Source: Comamonas badia DSM 17552
Lineage (GTDB): Bacteria > Pseudomonadota > Gammaproteobacteria > Burkholderiales > Burkholderiaceae_C
Assembly: GCF_000484635.1 (NCBI RefSeq)
Contig: NZ_AXVM01000005.1
Span: forward strand, 248,001 to 312,000
Direction: 5' to 3'
DNA: 64,000 nt
A program made the position numbers and the translations under genes. Each line of letters starts with the position of its first letter. Positions within the stretch are counted from its first letter, which is position 1. The notes under the pieces were generated by a model, which was not told where the DNA came from, made no database searches, and saw only the letters and a program-made list of their open reading frames with translations. Below, piece after piece: positions 8,196-17,071 of the stretch.

Positions 8196-9665
8196 ATGAA
8201 AATTGACCATCTGATCGACGGTAAGCCAGTTGCCGGCAGTGACTATTTCGAAACCATCAACCCCGCCACGCAGCAGGTGCTGGCCGAGGTGGCTTCGGGT
8301 GGCGAGGCCGAGGTGAATGCCGCCGTCGCCGCCGCGAAAGCAGCCTTTCCGAAATGGGCCGGCCTGCCCGCGCCCGAGCGCGCCAAAAAGGTGCGTGCGC
8401 TCGGCGACCTGATCGCCAAGCATGTGCCCGAAATCGCCCGCACCGAGACCGACGACACCGGCCAGGTCATAGGCCAGACCGGCAAGGCTCTGATCCCGCG
8501 CGCGGCCGACAATTTCACCTACTTCGCCGAGATGTGCACGCGCGTCGATGGCCACACCTACCCCACGCCCACGCACCTGAACTACACGCTGTTCCACCCG
8601 GTCGGCGTGTGCGCGCTGATCAGCCCCTGGAACGTGCCCTTCATGACGGCGACCTGGAAGGTCGCGCCCTGCCTGGCCTTCGGCAACACGGCGGTGCTGA
8701 AGATGAGCGAGCTGTCGCCGCTGACCGCCGCGCGCCTGGGCGAGCTGGCGCTGGAGGCCGGCATCCCGCCCGGCGTGCTCAACGTCGTGCACGGCTTTGG
8801 CAAGGAAGCCGGCGAGCCGCTGTGCGCGCACCCCGATGTACGCGCCATCAGCTTCACCGGATCGACGGCCACCGGCAACCGCATCGTCAAGACCGCGGGC
8901 TTGAAGAAATTCAGCATGGAGCTGGGTGGAAAAAGCCCGTTCGTGATCTTTGATGACGCCGACATGGACAGGGCGCTGGATGCCGCCGTGTTCATGATCT
9001 TCAGCAACAACGGCGAGCGCTGCACCGCCGGCAGCCGCATCCTGGTGCAGCAAAGCATTTACGCCGACTTTGCCGCGAAATTTGCCGAACGCGCGAAGAA
9101 GATCATCGTCGGCGATCCGCAGGATGAGACAACCATCGTCGGCCCGATGATCAGCCAGGGTCATCTGGCCAAGGTGCGCAGCTACATCGAGCTGGGCCCC
9201 AAGGAGGGCGCCACCATGCTCTGCGGTGGCATAGCCCGCCCGAGCTATGCGGCAGAACTTCCCGCGCATGTGGCGCAGGGCAACTATGTCTGGCCGACGG
9301 TCTTCGCCGACGTGGATAACCGCATGAAGATCGCCCAGGAAGAAATCTTCGGCCCCGTCGCCTGCCTGATTCCGTTCAAGGACGAGCAGGATGCGATCGC
9401 CAAGGCCAACGACATCCAGTACGGCCTGTCCAGCTATGTCTGGAGCGAGAACATCGGCCGCGCCCACCGCGTCGCCGCCGCCGTCGAGGCCGGCATGTGC
9501 TTCGTCAACAGCCAGAACGTGCGCGACCTGCGCCAGCCCTTTGGCGGCACCAAGGCCAGCGGCACCGGGCGCGAGGGCGGCACGTGGAGCTACGAGGTGT
9601 TCCTGGAGCCCAAGAACGTTGCCGTATCGATGGGCAGCCACCATATACCGCATTGGGGTGCGTGA
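8196..9665 (+). CDS. hpaE: 5-carboxymethyl-2-hydroxymuconate semialdehyde dehydrogenase
   Basis: The 489-residue ALDH-superfamily enzyme oxidises the HpaD ring-cleavage product with NAD. It has the PWNVPFM segment, the ELGGKSP glutamate motif and the catalytic cysteine in GERCTAGS (about residue 276). Full length is normal for HpaE. I chose ATG 8196 because AGGA lies just upstream and MKIDHLIDGKPV is the expected N-terminus. An in-frame upstream ATG would overlap hpaG2 by about 100 bp. Confidence 0.95.
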   Translation: MKIDHLIDGKPVAGSDYFETINPATQQVLAEVASGGEAEVNAAVAAAKAAFPKWAGLPAPERAKKVRALGDLIAKHVPEIARTETDDTGQVIGQTGKALIPRAADNFTYFAEMCTRVDGHTYPTPTHLNYTLFHPVGVCALISPWNVPFMTATWKVAPCLAFGNTAVLKMSELSPLTAARLGELALEAGIPPGVLNVVHGFGKEAGEPLCAHPDVRAISFTGSTATGNRIVKTAGLKKFSMELGGKSPFVIFDDADMDRALDAAVFMIFSNNGERCTAGSRILVQQSIYADFAAKFAERAKKIIVGDPQDETTIVGPMISQGHLAKVRSYIELGPKEGATMLCGGIARPSYAAELPAHVAQGNYVWPTVFADVDNRMKIAQEEIFGPVACLIPFKDEQDAIAKANDIQYGLSSYVWSENIGRAHRVAAAVEAGMCFVNSQNVRDLRQPFGGTKASGTGREGGTWSYEVFLEPKNVAVSMGSHHIPHWGA

Positions 9666-9707
9666 CGCACTCGCATCCACCTGCCCGCTACTCTGAAGGA
9701 GACCCCC

Positions 9708-10631
9708 ATGGGAACCGTTGCCCTCGCCGCCAAGATCACCCACGTGCCCAGCATGTACCTCTCGGAGCTGCCGGGGCCGCGCCAGGGCACGCGCAGGGAC
9801 GCCATTGAAGGCCACATGGAGATCAGCCGCCGCTGCCGCGCGCTCGGCGTGGATACGCTGGTGGTGTTCGACACCCACTGGCTGGTCAACGCCAATTACC
9901 ACCTCAACTGCGCGCCGCACTGGTCGGGCACCTACACCAGCAACGAGCTGCCGCACTTCATCAGCAACATGCGCTACAGCTTTGCCGGCAACCCGGAGCT
10001 CGGCAGGCTGCTGGCCCAGGTGTGCAACGCGCAGGGCGTGGAAACCCTGGCGCATGACGCCACCACGCTGGCGCCCGAATACGGCACGCTGGTGCCCATG
10101 CGCTACATGAACGAGGACGAGAAATTCAAGGTGGTCTCGGTCTCGGCGCTGTGCACCAGCCACTATCTCAACGATAGCGCCCGCCTCGGATGGGCCATGC
10201 GCGAGGCGGTGGAAAAGCATTACGACGGTACGGTGGCCTTTCTGGCCAGCGGCTCGCTCTCGCACCGCTTTGCGCAGAACGGTCTGGCGCCGGAATTTGC
10301 CTTCAAGGTCTGGAGCCCCTTCCTCGAACGGCTGGACCACGACGTCGTCCAGATGTGGCGGAACGGCGAGTGGCAGGACTTCTGCGCCATGCTGCCCGAA
10401 TACGCCGTCAAGGGCCATGGGGAAGGCATGATGCACGACACCGCCATGCTGCTGGGCGCGCTGGGCTGGTCGGCCTACGACGGCAAGGCCGAGGTCATCA
10501 CGCCGTATTTCGCGGCATCGGGCACGGGGCAGATGAATGCCATCTTCCCCGTCACGCCGCAGGACGGGAGCAGCGTGCCGGCGCCGGAAGCCTCGCGCGC
10601 CGGGAGCTATAAAGCCTTTCCTCGTTTGTGA
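9708..10631 (+). CDS. hpaD: 3,4-dihydroxyphenylacetate (homoprotocatechuate) 2,3-dioxygenase
   Basis: The 307-residue protein is an extradiol dioxygenase of the LigB type (ITHVPSMYLSELPGP, VVFDTHWLVN, SGSLSHRF, MMHDTAMLLGALGW). It opens the ring of homoprotocatechuate with O2 and Fe(II) to give 5-carboxymethyl-2-hydroxymuconate semialdehyde. AAGGAGA precedes the ATG. It follows hpaE at 42 bp and is the committing step of the pathway encoded by 6702-12738. Confidence 0.95.
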   Translation: MGTVALAAKITHVPSMYLSELPGPRQGTRRDAIEGHMEISRRCRALGVDTLVVFDTHWLVNANYHLNCAPHWSGTYTSNELPHFISNMRYSFAGNPELGRLLAQVCNAQGVETLAHDATTLAPEYGTLVPMRYMNEDEKFKVVSVSALCTSHYLNDSARLGWAMREAVEKHYDGTVAFLASGSLSHRFAQNGLAPEFAFKVWSPFLERLDHDVVQMWRNGEWQDFCAMLPEYAVKGHGEGMMHDTAMLLGALGWSAYDGKAEVITPYFAASGTGQMNAIFPVTPQDGSSVPAPEASRAGSYKAFPRL

Positions 10632-10655
10632 AACTTCTGGATTGGAGATAAGCCC

Positions 10656-11114
10656 ATGCCCCACCTCGTGATCAATTACTCCGGCAACCTCGACGCCGTG
10701 CTTGACATGCCCCGGCTCTGCCGCGACTGCGCCGATGCCATGCTGGCCGTGCGCGATGAGGAAGGCAAGCAGGTTTTCCCCACGGGCGGCACGCGCGTGC
10801 TGGCCTACCCCGCGCCGCACTTCGCGCTGGCCGATGGCGGCGCCGCCGGCCGCGCGGCGGGCGCGGGCAAGACCGGCCTGGCGACCGACGACCCGGGCGA
10901 ATACGGCTTCATGTACGCCAATCTGCGCATGGCGCGCGGCCGCAGCGCCGCGTCGCAGCAGAAGGCCGGAGAGGCGGTGTCCGCTGCCATACGCAAGCAC
11001 ATGGACCCGGCGATGGCGACGCGCCACATCGGCCTGACGGTGCAGGTGGACGAGGGACCCGAAGTGTTCGACACCAAGCACAGCACCATCCATCCGCTGT
11101 TCAAGAAGCCCTGA
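10656..11114 (+). CDS. hpaF: 5-carboxymethyl-2-hydroxymuconate delta-isomerase
   Basis: The protein is a tautomerase-superfamily isomerase whose N-terminal Pro (after Met removal, MPHLVINYS) is the catalytic base. It converts 5-carboxymethyl-2-hydroxymuconate to the 2-oxo isomer. At 152 residues it is longer than the roughly 126-residue enterobacterial HpaF. The extra segment is a Gly/Ala-rich stretch at about residues 60-80 ([15 protein letters not shown]). GGAGA lies before the ATG, and hpaH starts 4 bp after the stop. Confidence 0.92.
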   Translation: MPHLVINYSGNLDAVLDMPRLCRDCADAMLAVRDEEGKQVFPTGGTRVLAYPAPHFALADGGAAGRAAGAGKTGLATDDPGEYGFMYANLRMARGRSAASQQKAGEAVSAAIRKHMDPAMATRHIGLTVQVDEGPEVFDTKHSTIHPLFKKP

Positions 11115-11118
11115 TCCC

Positions 11119-11934
11119 ATGCTGACCGAAGCACACATCACCGAGCTTGCCGCCGAGCTGCAGGCCAGCGAGCAATCGCGCCGGCAGGTCGAGCATTTTT
11201 CCAAGCGTTTCCCGGGCATGACGATCGAAGACGGCTACCGCGTCAGCCGCGCCTGGGTGGCGCTGCAGATCGCGCAGGGCCGCCAGGTGATAGGCCACAA
11301 GATCGGCCTCACCAGCCGTGCGATGCAGATCAGCAGCCAGATCACCGAGCCCGATTACGGCACGCTGCTCGACTCGATGCTGTTCACCGCCACGCCAGGC
11401 CAGGTGTTGAGGATTCCCACGGACCGCTTCATCGCGCCGCGCGTGGAGGTGGAGCTGGCCTTCGTCCTGAAATCCGATCTGAAAGGGCCGGAGATTGGCG
11501 TGGAGCAAGTGCTGGCAGCTACGGAATATGTAACGCCCGCGATCGAGATCATCGACGCGCGCATCGAGCAGTTCGACCGCCACACCAAGGTGATGCGCAA
11601 GGTGTTCGACACCATCAGCGACAACGCGGCCAATGCCGGCATCGTCGTCGGCGCGGGGCGTGCGGATGCGCGCGCCATTGACCGCCCCTGGGTCGGCGCC
11701 ATCCTGCGCCAGAACGGCGTGGTCGAGGAAACCGGGCTGGCGGCCGGCGTGCAGGGCGACCCGGCGATCGGCATCGCCTGGCTGGCCAACAAGCTCGCGC
11801 CCTGGGGCGAGACGCTCAAGGCCGGGCAGATCGTGCTCGCCGGTTCGTTCACGCGCCCGGTGGCGGCAAAGAAGGGCGACGTCTTCGAGGCCGATTACGG
11901 GCCCCTCGGCACACTGCAATTTGAATTTGTCTGA
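11119..11934 (+). CDS. hpaH: 2-oxo-hept-4-ene-1,7-dioate hydratase
   Basis: The 271-residue protein matches the HpaH/MhpD hydratase family (fumarylacetoacetate hydrolase-related). It carries [25 protein letters not shown] with acidic metal ligands, and the [11 protein letters not shown] segment. It adds water to 2-oxohept-4-ene-1,7-dioate to give 4-hydroxy-2-oxoheptanedioate, the substrate of HpaI. It is 4 bp from hpaF and 6 bp from hpaI, in one operon. Confidence 0.94.
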   Translation: MLTEAHITELAAELQASEQSRRQVEHFSKRFPGMTIEDGYRVSRAWVALQIAQGRQVIGHKIGLTSRAMQISSQITEPDYGTLLDSMLFTATPGQVLRIPTDRFIAPRVEVELAFVLKSDLKGPEIGVEQVLAATEYVTPAIEIIDARIEQFDRHTKVMRKVFDTISDNAANAGIVVGAGRADARAIDRPWVGAILRQNGVVEETGLAAGVQGDPAIGIAWLANKLAPWGETLKAGQIVLAGSFTRPVAAKKGDVFEADYGPLGTLQFEFV

Positions 11935-11940
11935 AACACC

Positions 11941-12738
11941 ATGGAAACACCCCACAACCTCTTCAAGCAAGCCCTGCAGGCCGGGCGCAGACAGATCGGC
12001 TTCTGGCTCACGCTGGCCAACCCCACGACGGCGGAAATCTGTGCCGGTGCAGGCTTTGACTGGCTCTTGATCGACTGCGAGCACGCGCCCAACGACGTGG
12101 CCGGCGTGCAGGCGCAGCTGCAGGCTGTCGCCGCCTATCCCGGCGTGCACCCCATCGTGCGCGTGCCCATGGGCCATGGCCGGGTGGGCGAGCTGTGGAT
12201 CAAGCGCGTGCTCGACGTGGGCGCGCAGACCCTCCTCGTGCCCATGGTCGATAGCGCCGAGCAGGCGGCGGCCGTGGTGCGTGCGGCGCGCTACCCGGAT
12301 GCGAGCGGCCAGGGCGGCATCCGCGGCATAGGCGGCGCGCGGGCTTCGCGCTGGGGGCGCTACCCGCGCTACCTGCATGAGGCCAACGACCGCCTGTGCG
12401 TGCTGGTGCAGGTGGAAACCGGCACGGCGCTGAACAACATCGAGGCGATTGCGGCGGTCGACGGCGTCGATGGCGTGTTCATCGGCCCGGCGGACCTGTC
12501 GGCCAGCCTGGGGCATCTGGGCAATCCCGGGCATGCGGACATGCAGGCCGCGATCGAGGACGCGGTCCGTCGCATTGTGAAGACCGGCAAGGCTGCGGGG
12601 AGCCTGGCGATCGACGAGGCGATGGCACGGCGCTTCATGGACTGGGGCGCGAGCTTCATGGCCGTGGGCATAGACATGACCCTGCTCGCGCGCGGCACGA
12701 CGGCCTTGGTCGAGCGCTTCGCCGATGCGAAGCAATAG
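11941..12738 (+). CDS. hpaI: 4-hydroxy-2-oxoheptanedioate aldolase
   Basis: The 265-residue class II pyruvate aldolase splits 4-hydroxy-2-oxoheptanedioate into pyruvate and succinic semialdehyde. It has the HpaI motifs [14 protein letters not shown], the metal-binding [16 protein letters not shown] and [13 protein letters not shown]. Length is typical. It ends the meta-cleavage pathway. The succinic semialdehyde can be oxidised by the GabD homologue at 17072-18544. Confidence 0.95.
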   Translation: METPHNLFKQALQAGRRQIGFWLTLANPTTAEICAGAGFDWLLIDCEHAPNDVAGVQAQLQAVAAYPGVHPIVRVPMGHGRVGELWIKRVLDVGAQTLLVPMVDSAEQAAAVVRAARYPDASGQGGIRGIGGARASRWGRYPRYLHEANDRLCVLVQVETGTALNNIEAIAAVDGVDGVFIGPADLSASLGHLGNPGHADMQAAIEDAVRRIVKTGKAAGSLAIDEAMARRFMDWGASFMAVGIDMTLLARGTTALVERFADAKQ

Positions 12739-12762
12739 ACACGAACGCGAAAGGAGACACGC

Positions 12763-13611
12763 ATGAGCACCGCCTACGTTCCGCCCAAGGTCTGGCGCTG
12801 GGAGCCCAGGGAAGACAACCAGTTCGCCGGCATCAACCGCCCCACGGCCGGGGCGCGCTTCGAGCGCGAACTGCCGGTGGGCCAGCACCCGCTGCAGCTG
12901 TATTCGCTGGCCACGCCCAACGGCCAGAAGGTCACCATCCTGCTCGAAGAACTGCTGGCGCTGGGCATTACCGGCGCCGAATACGACGCCTGGCTGATCG
13001 ACATTGGCGAGAGCGACCAGTTCGGCAGCGGCTTCGTCGCGGTCAACCCCAATTCCAAGATTCCGGCGCTGGTCGATCGCAGCGCGGGGGCGGCGATTCC
13101 GGTGTTCGAGTCGGGCGCCATCCTGCTGTATCTGGCGGAAAAATTCGGCGCCTTCGTGCCCGCCGAGCCCGCGGCGCGCGCACAGGTGCTTTCCTGGCTG
13201 TTCTGGCAGATGGGCGCCACGCCCTACCTGGGCGGCGGCTTCGGGCATTTCTACGCCTACGCGCACGAAAAACAGCCCTATCCAATCGACCGCTTCACCA
13301 TGGAGGTCAAGCGCCAGCTCGACCTGCTCGACAAGCAGCTTGCGCGGCACGAGTACATCACCGGCAGCGACTACACGATTGCCGACATGGCGATCTGGCC
13401 CTGGTACGGCGCGCTGGTGGTGAACGAGGCCTACAGCGCCGCAGAGTTTCTGGATGCCGCTGCGTACACCCATGTGCTGCGCTGGCAAAAACAGATCGCC
13501 GCACGCCCCGCGGTGCAGCGCGGGCGCCTGGTGAACCGCCGCCACAAGGGCCTGCGCGAGCGCCATGCGGCCAGCGACTTTGACGGACTACTGCCCGAAG
13601 GCCAGGCATGA
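12763..13611 (+). CDS. yghU: YghU-type glutathione S-transferase-fold disulfide reductase
   Basis: The 282-residue protein has a YghU-like N-terminal extension (PPKVWRWEPREDNQFAGINRPTAGARFE), a thioredoxin-fold GSH site (VNPNSKIPALVD, FESGAILLYLAEK) and an all-alpha C-terminal domain (DYTIADMAIWPWYG). YghU/YfcG proteins bind two glutathiones and reduce disulfides or organic peroxides. AAGGAG precedes the ATG. It begins a four-gene operon with an aldolase, a ThDP enzyme and a reductase, so it may have a specific catabolic role. Confidence 0.85.
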   Translation: MSTAYVPPKVWRWEPREDNQFAGINRPTAGARFERELPVGQHPLQLYSLATPNGQKVTILLEELLALGITGAEYDAWLIDIGESDQFGSGFVAVNPNSKIPALVDRSAGAAIPVFESGAILLYLAEKFGAFVPAEPAARAQVLSWLFWQMGATPYLGGGFGHFYAYAHEKQPYPIDRFTMEVKRQLDLLDKQLARHEYITGSDYTIADMAIWPWYGALVVNEAYSAAEFLDAAAYTHVLRWQKQIAARPAVQRGRLVNRRHKGLRERHAASDFDGLLPEGQA

Positions 13612-14363
13612 ACGCGCATATGCATCCTGACGAATGGGCGGCACGCCAGCAACTGGCCGCCTGTTACCGCATCTTCGCCCTGCTGGGCTGGACGGAGATG
13701 ATCTACAACCACATCACGCTGCGCGTGCCCGAGAGCGTGAGCGGGGCGGAGAAGCACTTTCTCATCAACCCCTTTGGCCTGCACTACAGCGAGGTGACGG
13801 CCAGCAACCTGGTCAAGGTGAATCTGGCCGGCGAAGTCCTTTCGGAGAGTAGCTACCCGATCAACCCGGCCGGCTTCGTGCTGCACAGCTGCATCCATGA
13901 CGGCGTGCCCGGCGCGCACTGCGTGATGCACACCCATACCACGGCGGGTGTGGCGGTGGCCTCGCTCGCCTCGGGCCTGAGCCAGAGCAATTTCTACAGC
14001 GCGCAGTTGCACGGCATGGTGGCCATGCACGATTTCGAGGGCATCACCATCCGCGCCGAGGAAGGCCCGCGCGTGGTCGCCAGCATCGCGGGCCGCAAGG
14101 CGGTGATTCTGCGCAACCATGGCCTGCTCTCCTGGGGTGAGACGCTGCCGCTGGCGTTTGCCGTGCTCTGGACGCTGCAGCGCGCCTGCGAGATACAGCT
14201 TGCCACGCAAAGCATGGGCACGCCTCTGCCCATCACCGAGGCGATCGCCGCGCAGTGCACGCGCGATTCCTTCCAGTTCGATCCGCGCATGGGCGCGGGG
14301 CAGGATGTGTTCAATGCGCTGGTGCGCCAGATCGACCGTATCGACGACAGCTACAAACAATGA
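13608..14363 (+). CDS. Class II aldolase/adducin family protein
   Basis: The 251-residue protein has the class II aldolase fold with MIYNHITLRVP, the metal-binding His pair in HCVMHTHTTAG and a further ILRNHG. These zinc enzymes cleave or epimerise sugar phosphates or decarboxylate/aldol-cleave oxo acids. The substrate is not evident. ATG 13608 overlaps the yghU-type stop (ATGA), showing tight coupling. A dispersed repeat separates it from the ThDP enzyme gene downstream. Confidence 0.85.
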   Translation: MNAHMHPDEWAARQQLAACYRIFALLGWTEMIYNHITLRVPESVSGAEKHFLINPFGLHYSEVTASNLVKVNLAGEVLSESSYPINPAGFVLHSCIHDGVPGAHCVMHTHTTAGVAVASLASGLSQSNFYSAQLHGMVAMHDFEGITIRAEEGPRVVASIAGRKAVILRNHGLLSWGETLPLAFAVLWTLQRACEIQLATQSMGTPLPITEAIAAQCTRDSFQFDPRMGAGQDVFNALVRQIDRIDDSYKQ

Positions 14364-14405
14364 AGCTGCCAGCGCTTACGTATCAAGCTCTGCAGCCATA
14401 AAAGC
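14364..14405 (+). repeat. Dispersed Comamonadaceae-type repeat, intra-operon copy
   Basis: AGCTGCCAGCGCTTACGTAT and the following CAAGCTCTGCAGCC match the copy at 61993 in order, with imperfectly complementary arms around a short loop. It occupies nearly all of the 58-bp gap between the aldolase and ThDP enzyme genes, just before the Shine-Dalgarno AAGGA of the latter. Confidence 0.65.
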
Positions 14406-14421
14406 CTTCAAGGATTTCCGC

Positions 14422-16059
14422 ATGAAGATGAACGACACCATCGCCCGCCTGCTCAAGGACCTGGGTGTGGCGCAGATGTTTGGCGTGATCGGCGACGTGA
14501 ATCTTTTCATCGTCGATCGCTTCATGAAGGAGGGCGGCCGCTACACCAGCGCCACGACGGAATCGGCGGCGGTGCTGATGGCCTCGGGCTGGGCGCAGGT
14601 GACGGGCAAAACCGGCGTCGCGACGGTGACCTGCGGGCCTGGGCTGGTCAACGCGCTGATGCCCATCGTTGAGGCGGTCAAGGGCCACGTGCCCATGGTG
14701 ATCGTCACCGGCGACAGCCTCTCCAAATTCAAGTACCACCCGCAAAGCGCCTCGCACCGCGAGTTCGTGCTGGCCACGGGCGCGGGCTATGAGGCGCCCC
14801 GGCGCATCGAGGATGTGCCGCGCGATCTGGTCCATGCCTTTCAGCGCGCCTGGGCGGAGCGCAGGCCCATCGTCTTCAACTTCCCCTCGTACGACCAGCA
14901 ATGGGAAGACATCGGCGAGTACCAGCCGCCGCGTCTGCATACGCCAGAGCGGCTGGGCACGCAGCTCGATACCGAGGCGCTGGAGCTGGCCGTCGGCATC
15001 ATCGCAAGCGCCAAGCGCCCCATCGTGCTCGCGGGCTATGGCGTGGTGACCAGCGGGCAGCGCGATGCGGTGCTGCAATTCGCCAAGCGGCTGGACGCAC
15101 CGGTGATGACCACGCTGCGCACCAAGGACCTGTTCCGCGGCGAGGCCGGCAACCTCGGCGTGCTCGGCATCTCCGGGCGCGAGGAAGTCACCGAGGCCGT
15201 GGGCGTGAGCGATTGCGTGATCGCCTTTGGCGCCAGCCTGCACATGTTCACCACCGCCAACGGCACGCTGCTGAACAAGAAGCGTCTGGTGCTGGTGGCC
15301 GAAGACCGCCATGACATCGGCCGCACCATGGCGGTGGATGCGGCCATCCTGGGTGAGCCCGGCGCGGTGGCCGAACGCATGCTGTACTGGCTGGACGAGG
15401 CGGAAATTCCGTCCTCGCAATTCGCCTTCGAAGAGGTGGTCACGCAGGCGGTGGCGGCGATCGCCGCCTCTTACGATACGCCGCTGCCCGCGCCGTCGGA
15501 TGCGCCGATCACCATCCAGCAGGCGCTGCTCGCCATAGAGCATGCGGTGCAGGAAGAGCGCCTGCTGGTGACCGACGGCGGGCGCTTCATGCGCCAGCCC
15601 TGGCAGCTGATGCGCGTGCAGCAGCCGCGGCATTTCATTGCGGGCAATCTGTTTGGCGCGATCGGCACCGGCATAGGCTACGCCATCGGCGCGGCCGTGG
15701 CCGAACGCGGCCTGCCGACGCTGGCGGTGGTGGGCGATGGCGGCTTCATGCTGGGTGGCCTGACGGAATTCCACACGGCGGTGCGCGAAAAGCTCGATCT
15801 GATCGTGGTGCTGTGCAACGACGGCGGCTATGGCGCCGAGTACCTGCACTTCACCGACCACGGCATGGACCCGAGCCTGGCGCTGTTCGACTGGCCGGAA
15901 TTTTCCGAAGTGGCCACCACCATGGGCGGGCAGGGCCTGGTTGTGCGCACGCAGGCAGACCTGGGCGCGATGCAGCAGGCGATCCGCACCCGCACCCCGG
16001 GCAAGCCGCTGCTGATCGACCTCAAGCTCGATCCCAAGACCATGCCACGCACCTTCTAA
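14422..16059 (+). CDS. Thiamine-diphosphate-dependent enzyme (acetolactate synthase/benzoylformate decarboxylase-like)
   Basis: The 545-residue protein has the three-domain ThDP enzyme layout. It has the cofactor-activating Glu in TTESAAVLMASGWAQ (~47), GPGLVNALMPIVEA, a central domain, and the ThDP-Mg motif GDGGFMLGG to CNDGGYG near the C-terminus. Such enzymes decarboxylate or ligate 2-oxo acids. The substrate is unknown. ATG 14422 follows AAGGA and gives the expected start MKMNDTIARLLKDLGV. Partners in the operon are a class II aldolase and a ketopantoate-reductase-like protein. Confidence 0.85.
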   Translation: MKMNDTIARLLKDLGVAQMFGVIGDVNLFIVDRFMKEGGRYTSATTESAAVLMASGWAQVTGKTGVATVTCGPGLVNALMPIVEAVKGHVPMVIVTGDSLSKFKYHPQSASHREFVLATGAGYEAPRRIEDVPRDLVHAFQRAWAERRPIVFNFPSYDQQWEDIGEYQPPRLHTPERLGTQLDTEALELAVGIIASAKRPIVLAGYGVVTSGQRDAVLQFAKRLDAPVMTTLRTKDLFRGEAGNLGVLGISGREEVTEAVGVSDCVIAFGASLHMFTTANGTLLNKKRLVLVAEDRHDIGRTMAVDAAILGEPGAVAERMLYWLDEAEIPSSQFAFEEVVTQAVAAIAASYDTPLPAPSDAPITIQQALLAIEHAVQEERLLVTDGGRFMRQPWQLMRVQQPRHFIAGNLFGAIGTGIGYAIGAAVAERGLPTLAVVGDGGFMLGGLTEFHTAVREKLDLIVVLCNDGGYGAEYLHFTDHGMDPSLALFDWPEFSEVATTMGGQGLVVRTQADLGAMQQAIRTRTPGKPLLIDLKLDPKTMPRTF

Positions 16060-16063
16060 TCTC

Positions 16064-17068
16064 ATGTTCCAAAAAATTGGCATCTACGGCGCCGGCGCCA
16101 TCGGCGGCTGGATCGGCGCGCATCTGGCCACGCAGCCCAACGTAAGGTTGAGCGCGGTCGCGCGTGGCGCCACGCTGCAGGCATTGCAGACGCAGGGCCT
16201 GCGCCTGCGCAGCAAGGGCTTGGAGGGCGCGGAGCATGAAAGCGTGCATGCCGTGCGCGCCAGCGACGACCCGGCGCAGATCGGGCCGCAAGACCTGGTG
16301 ATCGTCGCTGTCAAGGGCCCGGCGCTGGCCAGTGTGGCCGCGCAGATCGCGCCGCTGCTGGCGCCGCACACGGTGGTGCTGACGGCGATGAACGGCGTGC
16401 CCTGGTGGTTTTTGCAGGGCTTTGGCGGCGCGGTGGCGGGCAAGCAGCTCGCCAGTGTCGATGCGGATGGCGTCATCGCGCGCGGCATTGCCCTGCCGCA
16501 TGTCGTCGGCTGCGTGGTGCACGCCAGTTGCGCGGTGGATGCACCGGGCGTGGTGCGCCACCGTTTCGGCAACGAGCTCATCATCGGCGAGCCTTCCGGT
16601 GCCGAGAGTGATCGTGCCAAGGCGCTGGTGGCGCTGCTGCGCGCCGCAGGGCTTCAGGCCCGGCTCACGCCCCAGATCCAGAAAGAGATCTGGTACAAGC
16701 TCTGGGGCAATATGACGATGAACCCGATCTGCGCGCTGACGGGTTCCAGCGCCGGTCCGGTGCTGGCCGATCCGCTGGTGCGCGATTTCATGAGCCGCGT
16801 GATGCTGGAGGCGCGCGAGATCGGCGGGCGCATCGGCATCCCCATCACCGATTCGCCCGAAGACCGCCACCAGGTGACGGCCAAGCTCGGTGATTTCAGT
16901 CCCTCGATGCTGCAGGACGTGCGCGCCGGGCGGGCGCTGGAGCTCGATGCGCTCGTTTCCTCGGTGCGTGAACTCGGTCAGCTCACCGGCGTTGCAACGC
17001 CGTTCACCGATGCGCTGCTGGGGCTGGCGCGGCTGCATGCGCGCCAGCTGGGGCTGTACCCGAAATAG
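16064..17068 (+). CDS. Ketopantoate reductase family (PanE/ApbA-like) oxidoreductase
   Basis: The 334-residue protein begins IGIYGAGAIGGWIGAHLA, a Rossmann GxGxxG site, and has the PanE-type C-terminal helical domain (KEIWYKLWGNMTMNPICALT, SMLQDVRAGRALELDAL). The family reduces 2-oxo acids such as ketopantoate with NADPH. Its place 4 bp after a ThDP enzyme gene in a catabolic operon suggests it reduces that pathway's 2-oxo or 2-hydroxy acid rather than serving pantothenate synthesis. Confidence 0.82.
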   Translation: MFQKIGIYGAGAIGGWIGAHLATQPNVRLSAVARGATLQALQTQGLRLRSKGLEGAEHESVHAVRASDDPAQIGPQDLVIVAVKGPALASVAAQIAPLLAPHTVVLTAMNGVPWWFLQGFGGAVAGKQLASVDADGVIARGIALPHVVGCVVHASCAVDAPGVVRHRFGNELIIGEPSGAESDRAKALVALLRAAGLQARLTPQIQKEIWYKLWGNMTMNPICALTGSSAGPVLADPLVRDFMSRVMLEAREIGGRIGIPITDSPEDRHQVTAKLGDFSPSMLQDVRAGRALELDALVSSVRELGQLTGVATPFTDALLGLARLHARQLGLYPK

Positions 17069-17071
17069 CGC

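Noticed and set aside
8028-11219. 1063-codon open frame on the minus strand, antisense to hpaE, hpaD and hpaF
   Set aside because: It is the shadow of high third-position GC in the plus-strand genes. Its translation is rich in Arg, His, Ala and Gly with no domain, while the plus strand carries clear enzymes. The same holds for 11101-13566 (821 codons).
11500-11540. Repeat-like TAGCTGCCAGCACTTGCT (minus strand) in hpaH
   Set aside because: It encodes [14 protein letters not shown], a segment I expect to be conserved in the hydratase family, so the match is probably chance.
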